Source: Oligoflexia bacterium (GTDB lineage Bacteria > Bdellovibrionota > Bdellovibrionia > Bdellovibrionales > UBA1609). From it: a DNA stretch of 15,019 nucleotides. Below the pieces are notes generated by a model. That model had not been told where the DNA came from. It saw only the letters and a list, made by a program, of their open reading frames with translations, and did no database searches. Shown one piece after another: positions 8,079 to 14,820 of the stretch (positions are counted from its first letter, which is position 1; every line of letters begins with the position of its first letter). The stretch spans positions 1 through 15,019 of the forward strand of contig JAPPIY010000337.1 of assembly GCA_026914095.1 (NCBI GenBank), read 5' to 3'. Both the position numbers and the translations under genes were made by a program.

Positions 8079-8180
8079 GCCTCGCTTTCTAATCCTTTCA
8101 CTTTGGCAATTTAGATATTTCACAGTGTCATCCACACTTTACATTACCCTTATCGGCCAATCGGACTAAAGGATTGAGGC
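8079..8180. other. Nested inverted-repeat element, possible structured RNA
   Basis: Outer arms GCCTC (8079-8083) and AATCCTTT (8091-8098) pair perfectly with AAAGGATT (8168-8175) and GAGGC (8176-8180), leaving a 7-base bulge on one side. Inside, TTGGC (8103-8107) pairs with GCCAA (8156-8160). Inside that, AGTGT (8124-8128) pairs with ACACT (8134-8138) around a 5-base loop. It lies 86 bases upstream of the cargo ATG. Read on the minus strand it would be part of the cargo leader. Read on the plus strand it ends with TTTTT like an intrinsic terminator. It matches no riboswitch I know. The helices are seen directly; the RNA role is inferred. Confidence 0.4.
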
Positions 8181-8376
8181 TTTTTGCTAATTTTTTTTAC
8201 ATAAAAAATCCTTTGTTTATGCAGTTTTTGAGGGATTTTATTGTTTTTCTTGAAAATTTATGCATAATTAAATGACAATATGGGCTCAATATGAAACATT
8301 ACAAAACACCCTTCTAAAGTCAACACATAATTAAAAAAATGTCAACATCTTTTGTAAAAAAAGGGGAATTATATAC
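8181..8376. other. AT-rich spacer with weak promoter and hairpin candidates
   Basis: No gene is seen. AAAATCC and GGATTTT (about 8204-8240) can form a 7-bp stem that could end the transporter transcript on the minus strand. On the minus strand TTGACT (8324-8319) lies 17 bases before TAATGT (8301-8296), a possible but weak sigma-70 promoter for the cargo gene. A second box, TTGACA (8345-8340), has no good partner. Confidence 0.25.
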
Positions 8377-8496
8377 ATGACTTCCCAAAAAAGCTTTAAA
8401 TATAAGGGTTTCAGTTCCCTTTGTGGATATTGTAATTCAGTCAAAGAGACAACCGACCTTAACTTATCTTTTATCAAAATTGAAGGCGTTTTCTAG
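8377..8496 (+). CDS. Possible 39-residue protein with a CxxC motif
   Basis: ATG 8377 is preceded by AGGGGAA with eight bases of spacing, a good ribosome binding site. The frame encodes 39 residues and stops at TAG 8494-8496. The product is basic at the start (MTSQKSFKYKGF), has CGYC in the middle and ends IKIEGVF. No family is recognised. The start signal and CxxC are the only positive evidence; length alone would not support it. It is divergent from the cargo gene and convergent with the transporter gene. It may be a remnant. Confidence 0.3.
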   Translation: MTSQKSFKYKGFSSLCGYCNSVKETTDLNLSFIKIEGVF

Positions 8497-8877
8497 CTTT
8501 TTTGGGAATTATACACAACACAGCAACAAAAGCCTTAAAATGTATTGTTGTTCGGTAATTCTTTATAGGAGCAACTTCTTTCATAAATTCATGCGCTTAG
8601 AGCTTTAATTTTTTTCTGACTCATAATAACCTTCTGAAACCCTTATGTTTAGGCTATCATAGATTATTTGCTGTATCAGCGTATAATTCCCGCTTTTTTA
8701 TGGGTTTTCTTGTCGGGTTTAGTCTTCATTGTGGGGTGTCAAATATATAGTAGTCAAATTTTCAATCTGCCCCCATTAGACCTCAATTTTTTTTGCAAGC
8801 TTTTGAATAAAAAAACTTTTTCCCTGACTTTTTCAGCGACGACTAAACAGCTAACTGCTCCTTTCGGGGCCAACTGC
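8497..8877. other. Spacer downstream of the transporter gene
   Basis: A second plus-strand frame ends at 8608 and a TTG-started frame runs into the antisense of the transporter. Neither has a convincing start or a recognisable product. Just after the transporter stop codon, GGCCCCGAAAGGAGC can form a short imperfect hairpin, too weak to call a terminator. Nothing else is recognised. Confidence 0.3.
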
Positions 8878-10242
8878 TTAATAGTCACGAATAAAGTTCA
8901 GGCCAATAAAATTCCGTTTATAACTATGAAGCTGGGCATTGCTTTCACGTTTTTCCTTCACAAGAGACAAATAGGGTCTAAAACCAAACAATTCAAAAGA
9001 GCCGAGATGGACTTTCAAACGCGCAAAGCTAATTTGATCCCTTCGTGATGTTTCATCTTCTATATAGGGAAACCAGTTTCCCTGATACTTAACTTTTTGC
9101 TCTTCTTTACTTAAATCCAAGATAATTTTCTGCGTCAGAGTCAACTTCAATCCAACTTCTATTGAGCTAAGGGATGAATTTTGATAGCTAAATTTCGGTT
9201 TGTCATACTCTTGGCCTATTTTTGCTTGCGCTTGAAGCCTTGACGTTAAATTGAATAGGCCCTTTAATTCGTATTTTTGAATGTTTTTCTCCTCTCCATG
9301 TAGCTGTGATTTATGATCATAGTTTGAAGTTTGTATGCTCACTTTCACAGGACCTAAATGGTGGCCTGTCTCAATACGGACTGAAACATCTTGATAATTA
9401 GAATTGTTCCCCCGCTGACTGTGACGAAAGCCCACCAGCAAACTCATTTCATTTGCTTGATTCAATAACCAGCGTGGCCCTGTATAACCCTGTATGGTTA
9501 TTTCATCAAACTGACCGCCTTCCTGCTCCTTGTGATCAATGCTTCCTCCTGTTCGCCAGTGGAGCTTTTTATTTATTTTGTGTTGACGCTCTCCATTAGC
9601 CCTCAGTGATAAACCCATTCCCGAATTGTTATCGCCTTTATTTATTAATGTAAAAGGCAAACCATAAATATAAATCGTATCTTCGTCTGATATTTTGCCA
9701 ATATTACTGTCGTACATGACTTCAAAACTAATTCGGCCGAACCAAGGCCGGCGCTCCTTGATTTTAGTTAAGAAATGGTTGATATTCTCCTCCACTTGTA
9801 AAGGCGTTTCTTCTTTTAACACCTGTTTAAAATGTTTTTTTGCCAAAGAGTCTTCTCCTTTTAGAAAATAGGCGCGCGCTAATTCTAAATGGACTCTGTG
9901 AAGATGAGGCTCTTTTGATAACATAGCCTGAAAAGTAAAAATCGCTTCGTCTAAGAGTTTTCCTTTCTCTTCTTTAGTCAGATGGGAGCTATAACTTACC
10001 TCAACAACAGTTATCCCCAAAAGAAATAAAATATCCAAGCGCTCAGGATAGCTGTCAGTCATTGCCTGAAGTTTTTCCAAAGCTGTTTCAGACTGGCCTC
10101 TATGAATCAACTCATGAATATTTTCTAAATCAGCCGTCAACTGGCTGTCAGAACTCTCTTGCCCCAAAGCTCTGGCAGGAAAAAAACAGCTCCAAAAAAT
10201 TGAAACTATAAGAATGAAAAGCCTTGTTAGTTTTATCTTCAT
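8878..10242 (-). CDS. Slam-type (DUF560) outer-membrane transporter, type XI secretion
   Basis: 454 residues. A signal peptide spans about 1-25 (FFPARA before the likely cleavage). Residues about 35-165 are a TPR-type helical domain, including HLELARAYFLKGEDSLAKKH and the run into NHFLTKIKERRPWFG. Residues about 167-454 form a beta-barrel with DUF560 signatures in order: YDSNIG, IYGLPFTL, NSGMGLSLRANGE, GPRWLL, SRRDQISFARLKV, GFRPYLSLVKEKRESN, and YKRNFIGLNFIRDY ending on an aromatic residue, as outer-membrane proteins do. Slam proteins translocate TbpB-type lipoproteins or soluble relatives such as hemophilin across the outer membrane. Length and architecture match the family. The presumed cargo lies downstream on the same strand but with its own leader, so the two may be separately transcribed. 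A TTGACA-type promoter lies just upstream. No obvious lipobox. Confidence in the family is high; the pairing with the neighbour is inferred. Confidence 0.9.
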   Translation of the reverse strand: MKIKLTRLFILIVSIFWSCFFPARALGQESSDSQLTADLENIHELIHRGQSETALEKLQAMTDSYPERLDILFLLGITVVEVSYSSHLTKEEKGKLLDEAIFTFQAMLSKEPHLHRVHLELARAYFLKGEDSLAKKHFKQVLKEETPLQVEENINHFLTKIKERRPWFGRISFEVMYDSNIGKISDEDTIYIYGLPFTLINKGDNNSGMGLSLRANGERQHKINKKLHWRTGGSIDHKEQEGGQFDEITIQGYTGPRWLLNQANEMSLLVGFRHSQRGNNSNYQDVSVRIETGHHLGPVKVSIQTSNYDHKSQLHGEEKNIQKYELKGLFNLTSRLQAQAKIGQEYDKPKFSYQNSSLSSIEVGLKLTLTQKIILDLSKEEQKVKYQGNWFPYIEDETSRRDQISFARLKVHLGSFELFGFRPYLSLVKEKRESNAQLHSYKRNFIGLNFIRDY

Positions 10243-10251
10243 GAAGTCATC

Positions 10252-10280
10252 AAGCTATACATACAAACACAATGTGTCAA
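10252..10280 (-). promoter_or_regulatory. Sigma-70-type promoter of the transporter gene
   Basis: On the minus strand a consensus -35 TTGACA (10280-10275) is followed after 17 bases by TAGCTT (10257-10252), a partial -10 box. The start codon is only nine bases further, so the mRNA would be almost leaderless. A TATAGC alternative at 15-base spacing does not change this. No strong Shine-Dalgarno site precedes the ATG. Confidence 0.4.
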
Positions 10281-10306
10281 GGAAATTTAAATAAGTTTGC
10301 GGAAAG

Positions 10307-10323
10307 TGTGAAAAATTTTCACA
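10307..10323. promoter_or_regulatory. 17-bp palindrome upstream of the transporter promoter
   Basis: TGTGAAAA-a-TTTTCACA is a perfect palindrome with 8-bp arms around one base, centred about 38 bases upstream of the -35 box. It resembles CRP/FNR-family sites (TGTGA-N6-TCACA) but the spacer is seven bases. An almost identical half-site pair lies upstream of the J-domain gene. A regulator-binding site is plausible but unproven. Confidence 0.35.
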
Positions 10324-10401
10324 GACAGACTATTTTTTTCAAGTTTTTTTTGAAGTGAGGACAAATTCAAGTCGTCAAAGAGTGAATATAAATTGTAGTG
10401 A

Positions 10402-10543
10402 GTTGGATTTGAAGAAAGTAAATACGAGCTTTTGTGTGATTTGTTAAGGGCTATACGCAAACACGATCAATATAGCTAAAGCAAGGGGTCCTCAATTCAT
10501 AGACGAGAAAGGCAAAATTCATCCAGCCTATCTGAGACTTTGA
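10402..10543 (+). pseudogene. Possible frameshifted coding remnant
   Basis: Two overlapping plus-strand frames without start codons have protein-like composition. One, ending at 10479, contains YELLCDLLRAIRKHDQYS. The other, ending at 10543, contains GPQFIDEKGKIHPAYLRL. A frameshift would join them. No family is recognised. The rest of 10324-10702 shows no gene. Chance is a real alternative. Confidence 0.15.
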
Positions 10544-10664
10544 AAGTTTATTTGCAAGCTTTTGAACTTTTTAAACTGCTTTTAACCAAACCATTACTTT
10601 TCAGTCTTTAATCTATAATTTTAATATTTCTTGCCAATATTTATTTTCTAATTGAACTATAGGA

Positions 10665-10670
10665 TATAAT
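10665..10670 (+). promoter_or_regulatory. Candidate -10 box of the M14 peptidase gene
   Basis: A perfect TATAAT lies 32 bases before the ATG. The -35 region at the right distance (TATTTT, about 10642) is poor, so the call rests on the -10 alone in AT-rich DNA. Confidence 0.3.
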
Positions 10671-10702
10671 GTTTAATAATTTACAAAACAAGTTAAAAAT
10701 AT

Positions 10703-11362
10703 ATGTTTCAAACAAAAATTTTTGCAGTCAGCTCTCAAGGCCTTCCTATTTTAAGTTATGTTTTTGGCTCTACAGGCCCTGTGGCTCTTATTTTAGGAGG
10801 AGTCCACGGAGATGAGCCTGAAGGGAATTACATCGCTCTTGGCCTTTTAAAAAAATGGATGCAAAATTTCCCCTACAAATTAAAAGTTTATCTAGTCCCT
10901 AGCTTCAATATAGAAGGCTCTTTAACGGCGCAAAGAGCCAATGCCAATCAAGTGGATTTAAACCGAAATCTGCCAACAAAAAATTGGACGAGCCAATTTA
11001 AAAAAGAAAGATACCATCCGGGGCCAAAAGCTTGCAGTGAAGCGGAAAATAAACATCTGGTAGAATGGATAAACAACAATCCTGTCAAACTGATTCTCTC
11101 TCTTCATTCCTGGAATCCTATGATCAACACCAATGGCAACTGCCTGCCGGAAGCCTCTATTATGGCAAAGGCTATAGGATATAAACTGACAGATGATATT
11201 GGCTACCCCACTCCAGGAAGTCTAGGAGATTACTGCGGATTAGAAAGAGATATTCCCGTCATCACTTATGAAGCGGAAAGAGGGGAAAGCATTAAACAGG
11301 CTTTAAATAAACATGTCCCCGCCATTGAAAAAGCGCTTTTTGAAACAGAAAAAAGAAGCTAA
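10703..11362 (+). CDS. M14 zinc peptidase, MpaA-like (murein peptide amidase family)
   Basis: 219 residues, close to the size of MpaA-type enzymes. Zinc ligands are H35 and E38 in GGVHGDEPEG and H135 in SLHSW. R88 within VDLNRN is the expected substrate-binding arginine region. E190 or E192 in TYEAERG is the likely catalytic glutamate. DIGYPTPGSLGDYCG also matches the MpaA pattern. No signal peptide is seen, so it is cytoplasmic. MpaA removes meso-diaminopimelate from L-Ala-gamma-D-Glu-meso-DAP during recycling of cell-wall peptides. The exact substrate here is inferred. The ATG at 10703 has only a weak upstream purine stretch. The gene stands alone, convergent with mfd. Confidence 0.8.
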   Translation: MFQTKIFAVSSQGLPILSYVFGSTGPVALILGGVHGDEPEGNYIALGLLKKWMQNFPYKLKVYLVPSFNIEGSLTAQRANANQVDLNRNLPTKNWTSQFKKERYHPGPKACSEAENKHLVEWINNNPVKLILSLHSWNPMINTNGNCLPEASIMAKAIGYKLTDDIGYPTPGSLGDYCGLERDIPVITYEAERGESIKQALNKHVPAIEKALFETEKRS

Positions 11363-11369
11363 ACTTTAT

Positions 11370-11445
11370 GGATGCTGTTTGAGTTTTTCAGTTTTTTCTG
11401 GAGATACCCATCCCCGTTTTCACAGAGGAAGATGGAATCAGTCAT
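11370..11445 (+). repeat. Degenerate palindromic element (copy 4)
   Basis: GATGCTGTTTGAGTTTTT followed by TTTCTGGAGATACCC matches the left arm and entry of the elements at 1220-1282 and 5802-5905. The GC-rich palindrome is decayed (CCCATCCCC ... GAGGAAGATGGAATCAGTCAT). It fills most of the gap between the convergent M14 peptidase and mfd genes. It looks like an old insertion that has lost its stem. Confidence 0.5.
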
Positions 11446-11483
11446 ACTAAAACTTTATACAAGAGCAACACAAGCTAAAGAAG

Positions 11484-14400
11484 CTAAACCAATTGCTCCA
11501 ATATCTCTTGAGATTCTTTAACTATATTCCCTGTTTGAAAGGGAATCTTACAGCTGTTATCAGATAACATCTGGCCTTTTCTTTTCTCCAAAAGATTTAT
11601 AAGCTTTTGAGAGGAAATTAAGCTTTTCTCATGGAAAGTTAAAGTCAAAGATTTTTTTTCAGCCTTAAAATTTATTATCAGCTTGTTTTTACAAAACTCT
11701 CTAATGTCAAGAAGGAAAAACAAATGTTTCAACTCTATAGGAAAAGAGCCAAACTCTTCTAACAGCTCATTTTGAATAGACAAACGATCTTCTCTATCAA
11801 TAGCTGAAGAAAGATTTTTATAATACAACAGCCTCAATCGGGGATCAGAAATATAATTAGAGGGAATGCCTGTAGAAAAAGGAAGATGGATTTCAGGCTC
11901 TACAAAAATCTCTGTTTGATTTTTCAACTGCTCATTTAAAATCTCAAAATAAAGCTCTTCCCCAAGACTTTGAATATGCCCGCTTTGCTCTGATCCAAAA
12001 AGAGAGCCGGCTCCTCTATTTTCCAAATCATGAAGGGCTAATTGAAAGGAAGAGCCTAAAGCAGAATATTTTTCCAAAAGCTCCAGCCTCTCTTTAGCTA
12101 AAGGAGATAAGGTCTCTTTTTCAGGATACAATAAATAACAAAAAGCCTGCTCTTGACTGCGCCCCACCCGCCCCTTGAGTTGATAGATTTGACTCAGCCC
12201 CATCTCATGCGCCCGATCAATAAATAAAGTATTCGCTTGAGGTATATCCATCCCTGATTCAATAATATTAGTCGCAACCAGCAAGTCATATTTTTTATTA
12301 AAAAAATCCAGCATGAGTTTGTCTAAATTTTTGCTTTTTCCATACGCTACAGCTATCTTAAAATCGGGAAGAAGCTCTTGAATCTGCTCCACGCGGTTGT
12401 ATAAACTTTTCACTCGGTTATGAATAAATAAAACCTGTCCTTTACGGGTCTGTTCCTTTTTGCAAGCTTGAGCAATCTCTTGCTCTATTTGCCCTGTCCA
12501 GCTTTTTAAAATAATTTTAACAGGCTTTCTTTTCTCTGGAGCTTGGCTGATTACACTAATATCCTTAATTCCTGTTAAAGCCATATTTAAAGTCCTGGGG
12601 ATAGGAGTGGCGGATAAAGATAAAACATCCAGATTTTTTCTATAACGAAACAGCTGTTCTTTTTGACGAACTCCAAAGCGATGCTCTTCATCTAAAACCA
12701 ACAGCCCTAAATTTTTAAAAAACAATTGAGAGCTAAACACAGAGTGAGTTGAAATTAAAAAATCAATCTTGCCTTCTTTCACCCCTTTAAAAATATTTTC
12801 TTTTTCTTTTTTAGAGATAAAACGATTTAAAAGAGCCAGCTTAAAAGGCGTGTTCCTAAACCTTTCCTTAAAATTTTTAAAATGCTGTAAAGTTAAAACA
12901 GTGGTGGGAGCTAAAAAACACACTTGAAAATTATTTTCTAAGACTCTAAACACAGCGGTTAAGGCCACCTCTGTCTTTCCAAAACCAGTGTCTCCAACTA
13001 AAAGCCGATCCATTACATAATCTTTATCCATGTCAGACATAATATCTTGAATGGCTCTGTTTTGATCCAAAGTCTTTGTCCAAATAAAATCTTTTTCAAA
13101 ATTTTCTAAAGCTGAGGCGACAGGCAAAAAAGCTTGTCGGTTTTTTTGCTTTCTTATTTTATAAAGCTCTATCAATTCAATAGCTAAACTTTGAATATGC
13201 TTTTTTGCTTTAGATTTTTTTCTTTCCCATGAGTGAGTATTTCCCAAGCGATCCAATAAAGTTTGTGAAAGAGAGCCAACTGATTTTCTAGAATATTTTT
13301 TTACTTCAACTGCTTTATAAGCCGGAACAAATAACTTATCCCCGCCTTTATAACAAAGCGTAATAAAATCCTCTCTTTTATCTTTCATTTTTAAAGACTG
13401 CAAGCCCATAAACTCACCCACTCCGTGTTGCCTATGAACCAGCAAATCCCCTATCTCTAATTTTGAAAATTCTAAAGCCCTTGCCCTCTGTCTAAAGGAA
13501 TCAAAAAAATTCAAATTTTGTTTTTTTTGAGTGATAAAATCAGCCGCTCTCAAATAAGCGGTGTCTCCTATATACACAAAACTTTCTTTAAGCTGTTTTT
13601 CAACAAAAATCAGGCTTTTTCCCCCTAAAAAGTCTGATTCTACAGAGCTTATCACTTCCTCTTTTAATAACACTTTCTTCAGCTCTTTGAGGTTAGAGCC
13701 TACAAAAACAAGAGTGGAAACTGGCAGTTCTTCTAAACTTTTTTTTATATTTTTAGGCCTTTTAAAACTCACTATTTTTTTTAAATCATTTTGCAAATCT
13801 ATACCGGCCGGGTTTAAATTTTGAAGCGCGTTCTGAAGATTCCCGCCTCCCTGTTTCCACGAGGGCAGGCTTTCGCGGGAATGATAATAGGATTGGCAGA
13901 AATGAGTGTCGCTCTTTGAGAGCGCTAACTCTTTTTCCTCCAGCTTTTCCCAAGAAAGAAAAAGATTCTCTGAAGTAAAAAACACCTGCTCTTTTTGTAG
14001 CTTTAATTGCTCATTTAAAAAATGCTCTTTTGTTTTTTCAGGATCCAAAATCCAGACTTGAGACAGATTAGAGAAAAAATCCAAAGAGCAAGTTTGATCT
14101 AAACAATTTAAAAGATTTTCAAAGCCAAAGCAAATTTTTCCCCTAGAAAAACTTTCAAATAATTCAGCAGGCAAAACAGCCTGTAATTTATTCTCTTCCC
14201 GCCTTAAATGATCACATAGCTTTTTCCTATCTTCCCCTTTAAAACTCCACTCATAAATAGGAGAAATCAAAGCTTGCTCTAACTCCCTCTCTCTTTTTTT
14301 AAAAGTTGGATCCAAAAGATGAATGGATTGAATGTGATCTCCCCGCAATTCCACTCTAAAAGGCCGATCATAAACGGGAGAGAATATATCTATTAAAAAA

Positions 14401-14813
14401 GCGCGTGAAGAAAACTCCCCTTCTCTTTCTACAAATTCTTTATGAGTGTAATCGCTTAATATATCATAATTAAAACTCTCTCCTTTTTTTAACATAAAAC
14501 AGCTTAACCGAATGCTTGTCTTTTTTAGCAAAGCCTGAGGGCTGGCTAAAAAAACCCCTGACTGCAATGAATTTTGAGCCATGGCCTGCCATCGCTTTCT
14601 TTTATAGACAGCGCTCTCTAAATAAGGGGATTTTGCTGGTGGAAATGGGGGCAACTCCCACCAAAAAAAACCTGTTTTTTTAAAATTGAGAAAGGCTTTT
14701 AATTTATCTAAACTGTTTAAGTCAGCAACAATTAAATGCTGATGTTGAAAAACACTCTCTCTTTCAAACAAAAGAGCCAGACCGGAAACTGCTTGTATAT
14801 TAGATAATTTCAA
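11484..14813 (-). CDS. mfd: Transcription-repair coupling factor Mfd
   Basis: 1,109 residues, close to the family's usual ~1,150. Mfd removes RNA polymerase stalled at DNA lesions and recruits UvrA. Order of parts: UvrB-like N-terminal region (to about 300); a linker (about 300-445); a CarD-like RNA-polymerase-interacting domain (about 452-508, beginning LEIGDLLVHRQHGVGEFMG); RecG-like helicase motor with Walker A GDTGFGKT (607-614), DEEH (708-711), SATPIPRTL (734-742), TNIIESGMDIP (848-858) and GRVGR (881-885); and the C-terminal TRCF domain (about 960-1100). The start is TTG at 14813, seven bases after the stop of the upstream frame; no better start exists, since a stop codon lies just upstream in frame, and no Shine-Dalgarno site is evident. 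Residues 310-326 are encoded by a palindromic repeat element. The enzyme motifs are intact, so it is probably functional. Confidence 0.97.
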   Translation of the reverse strand: MKLSNIQAVSGLALLFERESVFQHQHLIVADLNSLDKLKAFLNFKKTGFFWWELPPFPPAKSPYLESAVYKRKRWQAMAQNSLQSGVFLASPQALLKKTSIRLSCFMLKKGESFNYDILSDYTHKEFVEREGEFSSRAFLIDIFSPVYDRPFRVELRGDHIQSIHLLDPTFKKRERELEQALISPIYEWSFKGEDRKKLCDHLRREENKLQAVLPAELFESFSRGKICFGFENLLNCLDQTCSLDFFSNLSQVWILDPEKTKEHFLNEQLKLQKEQVFFTSENLFLSWEKLEEKELALSKSDTHFCQSYYHSRESLPSWKQGGGNLQNALQNLNPAGIDLQNDLKKIVSFKRPKNIKKSLEELPVSTLVFVGSNLKELKKVLLKEEVISSVESDFLGGKSLIFVEKQLKESFVYIGDTAYLRAADFITQKKQNLNFFDSFRQRARALEFSKLEIGDLLVHRQHGVGEFMGLQSLKMKDKREDFITLCYKGGDKLFVPAYKAVEVKKYSRKSVGSLSQTLLDRLGNTHSWERKKSKAKKHIQSLAIELIELYKIRKQKNRQAFLPVASALENFEKDFIWTKTLDQNRAIQDIMSDMDKDYVMDRLLVGDTGFGKTEVALTAVFRVLENNFQVCFLAPTTVLTLQHFKNFKERFRNTPFKLALLNRFISKKEKENIFKGVKEGKIDFLISTHSVFSSQLFFKNLGLLVLDEEHRFGVRQKEQLFRYRKNLDVLSLSATPIPRTLNMALTGIKDISVISQAPEKRKPVKIILKSWTGQIEQEIAQACKKEQTRKGQVLFIHNRVKSLYNRVEQIQELLPDFKIAVAYGKSKNLDKLMLDFFNKKYDLLVATNIIESGMDIPQANTLFIDRAHEMGLSQIYQLKGRVGRSQEQAFCYLLYPEKETLSPLAKERLELLEKYSALGSSFQLALHDLENRGAGSLFGSEQSGHIQSLGEELYFEILNEQLKNQTEIFVEPEIHLPFSTGIPSNYISDPRLRLLYYKNLSSAIDREDRLSIQNELLEEFGSFPIELKHLFFLLDIREFCKNKLIINFKAEKKSLTLTFHEKSLISSQKLINLLEKRKGQMLSDNSCKIPFQTGNIVKESQEILEQLV
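13836..13885 (+). repeat. Palindromic element inserted in frame in mfd (copy 5, long-loop type)
   Basis: The stem ATTCCCGC pairs with GCGGGAAT across the 50-bp element. An inner stem (CCTgCCCT with AGGGAGG, one bulged base) surrounds the loop CGTGGAAAC. It matches 43 of 50 bases of the element at 1143-1192. On the mfd strand it is translated without a stop as YHSRESLPSWKQGGGNL, residues 310-326, in the linker before the CarD-like domain. In-frame insertion into a tolerant linker is inferred. Confidence 0.8.
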
Positions 14814-14820
14814 ATGAAGG

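Noticed and set aside
8150..8157. GCCGATAA on the minus strand, matching the -10 of flagellar sigma-28 (FliA) promoters, upstream of the cargo gene.
   Set aside because: The -35 at the right spacing (CAAT at 15, TCAA at 16) is poor, and the motif lies inside the nested inverted repeat; one such 8-mer is expected by chance in a window this size.
8668..9048. A 126-codon plus-strand frame with a hydrophobic N-terminus.
   Set aside because: It starts at TTG without a ribosome binding site and its second half is antisense to the conserved 3' end of the transporter gene.
10307..10323. A classic CRP site.
   Set aside because: The spacer between TGTGA and TCACA is seven bases, not six, and no regulator gene is nearby; kept only as a generic palindrome.
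10549..10564. TTTGCAAGCTTTTGAA, also found near 8795.
   Set aside because: One short AT-rich match with no flanking similarity; chance is adequate.
11353..11489. An 11-base direct repeat (AGAAGCTAAAC) at the ends of the convergent M14 peptidase and mfd genes, as a target duplication.
   Set aside because: Both copies overlap gene ends and do not abut the degenerate element; the sequence is simple and likely coincidental.
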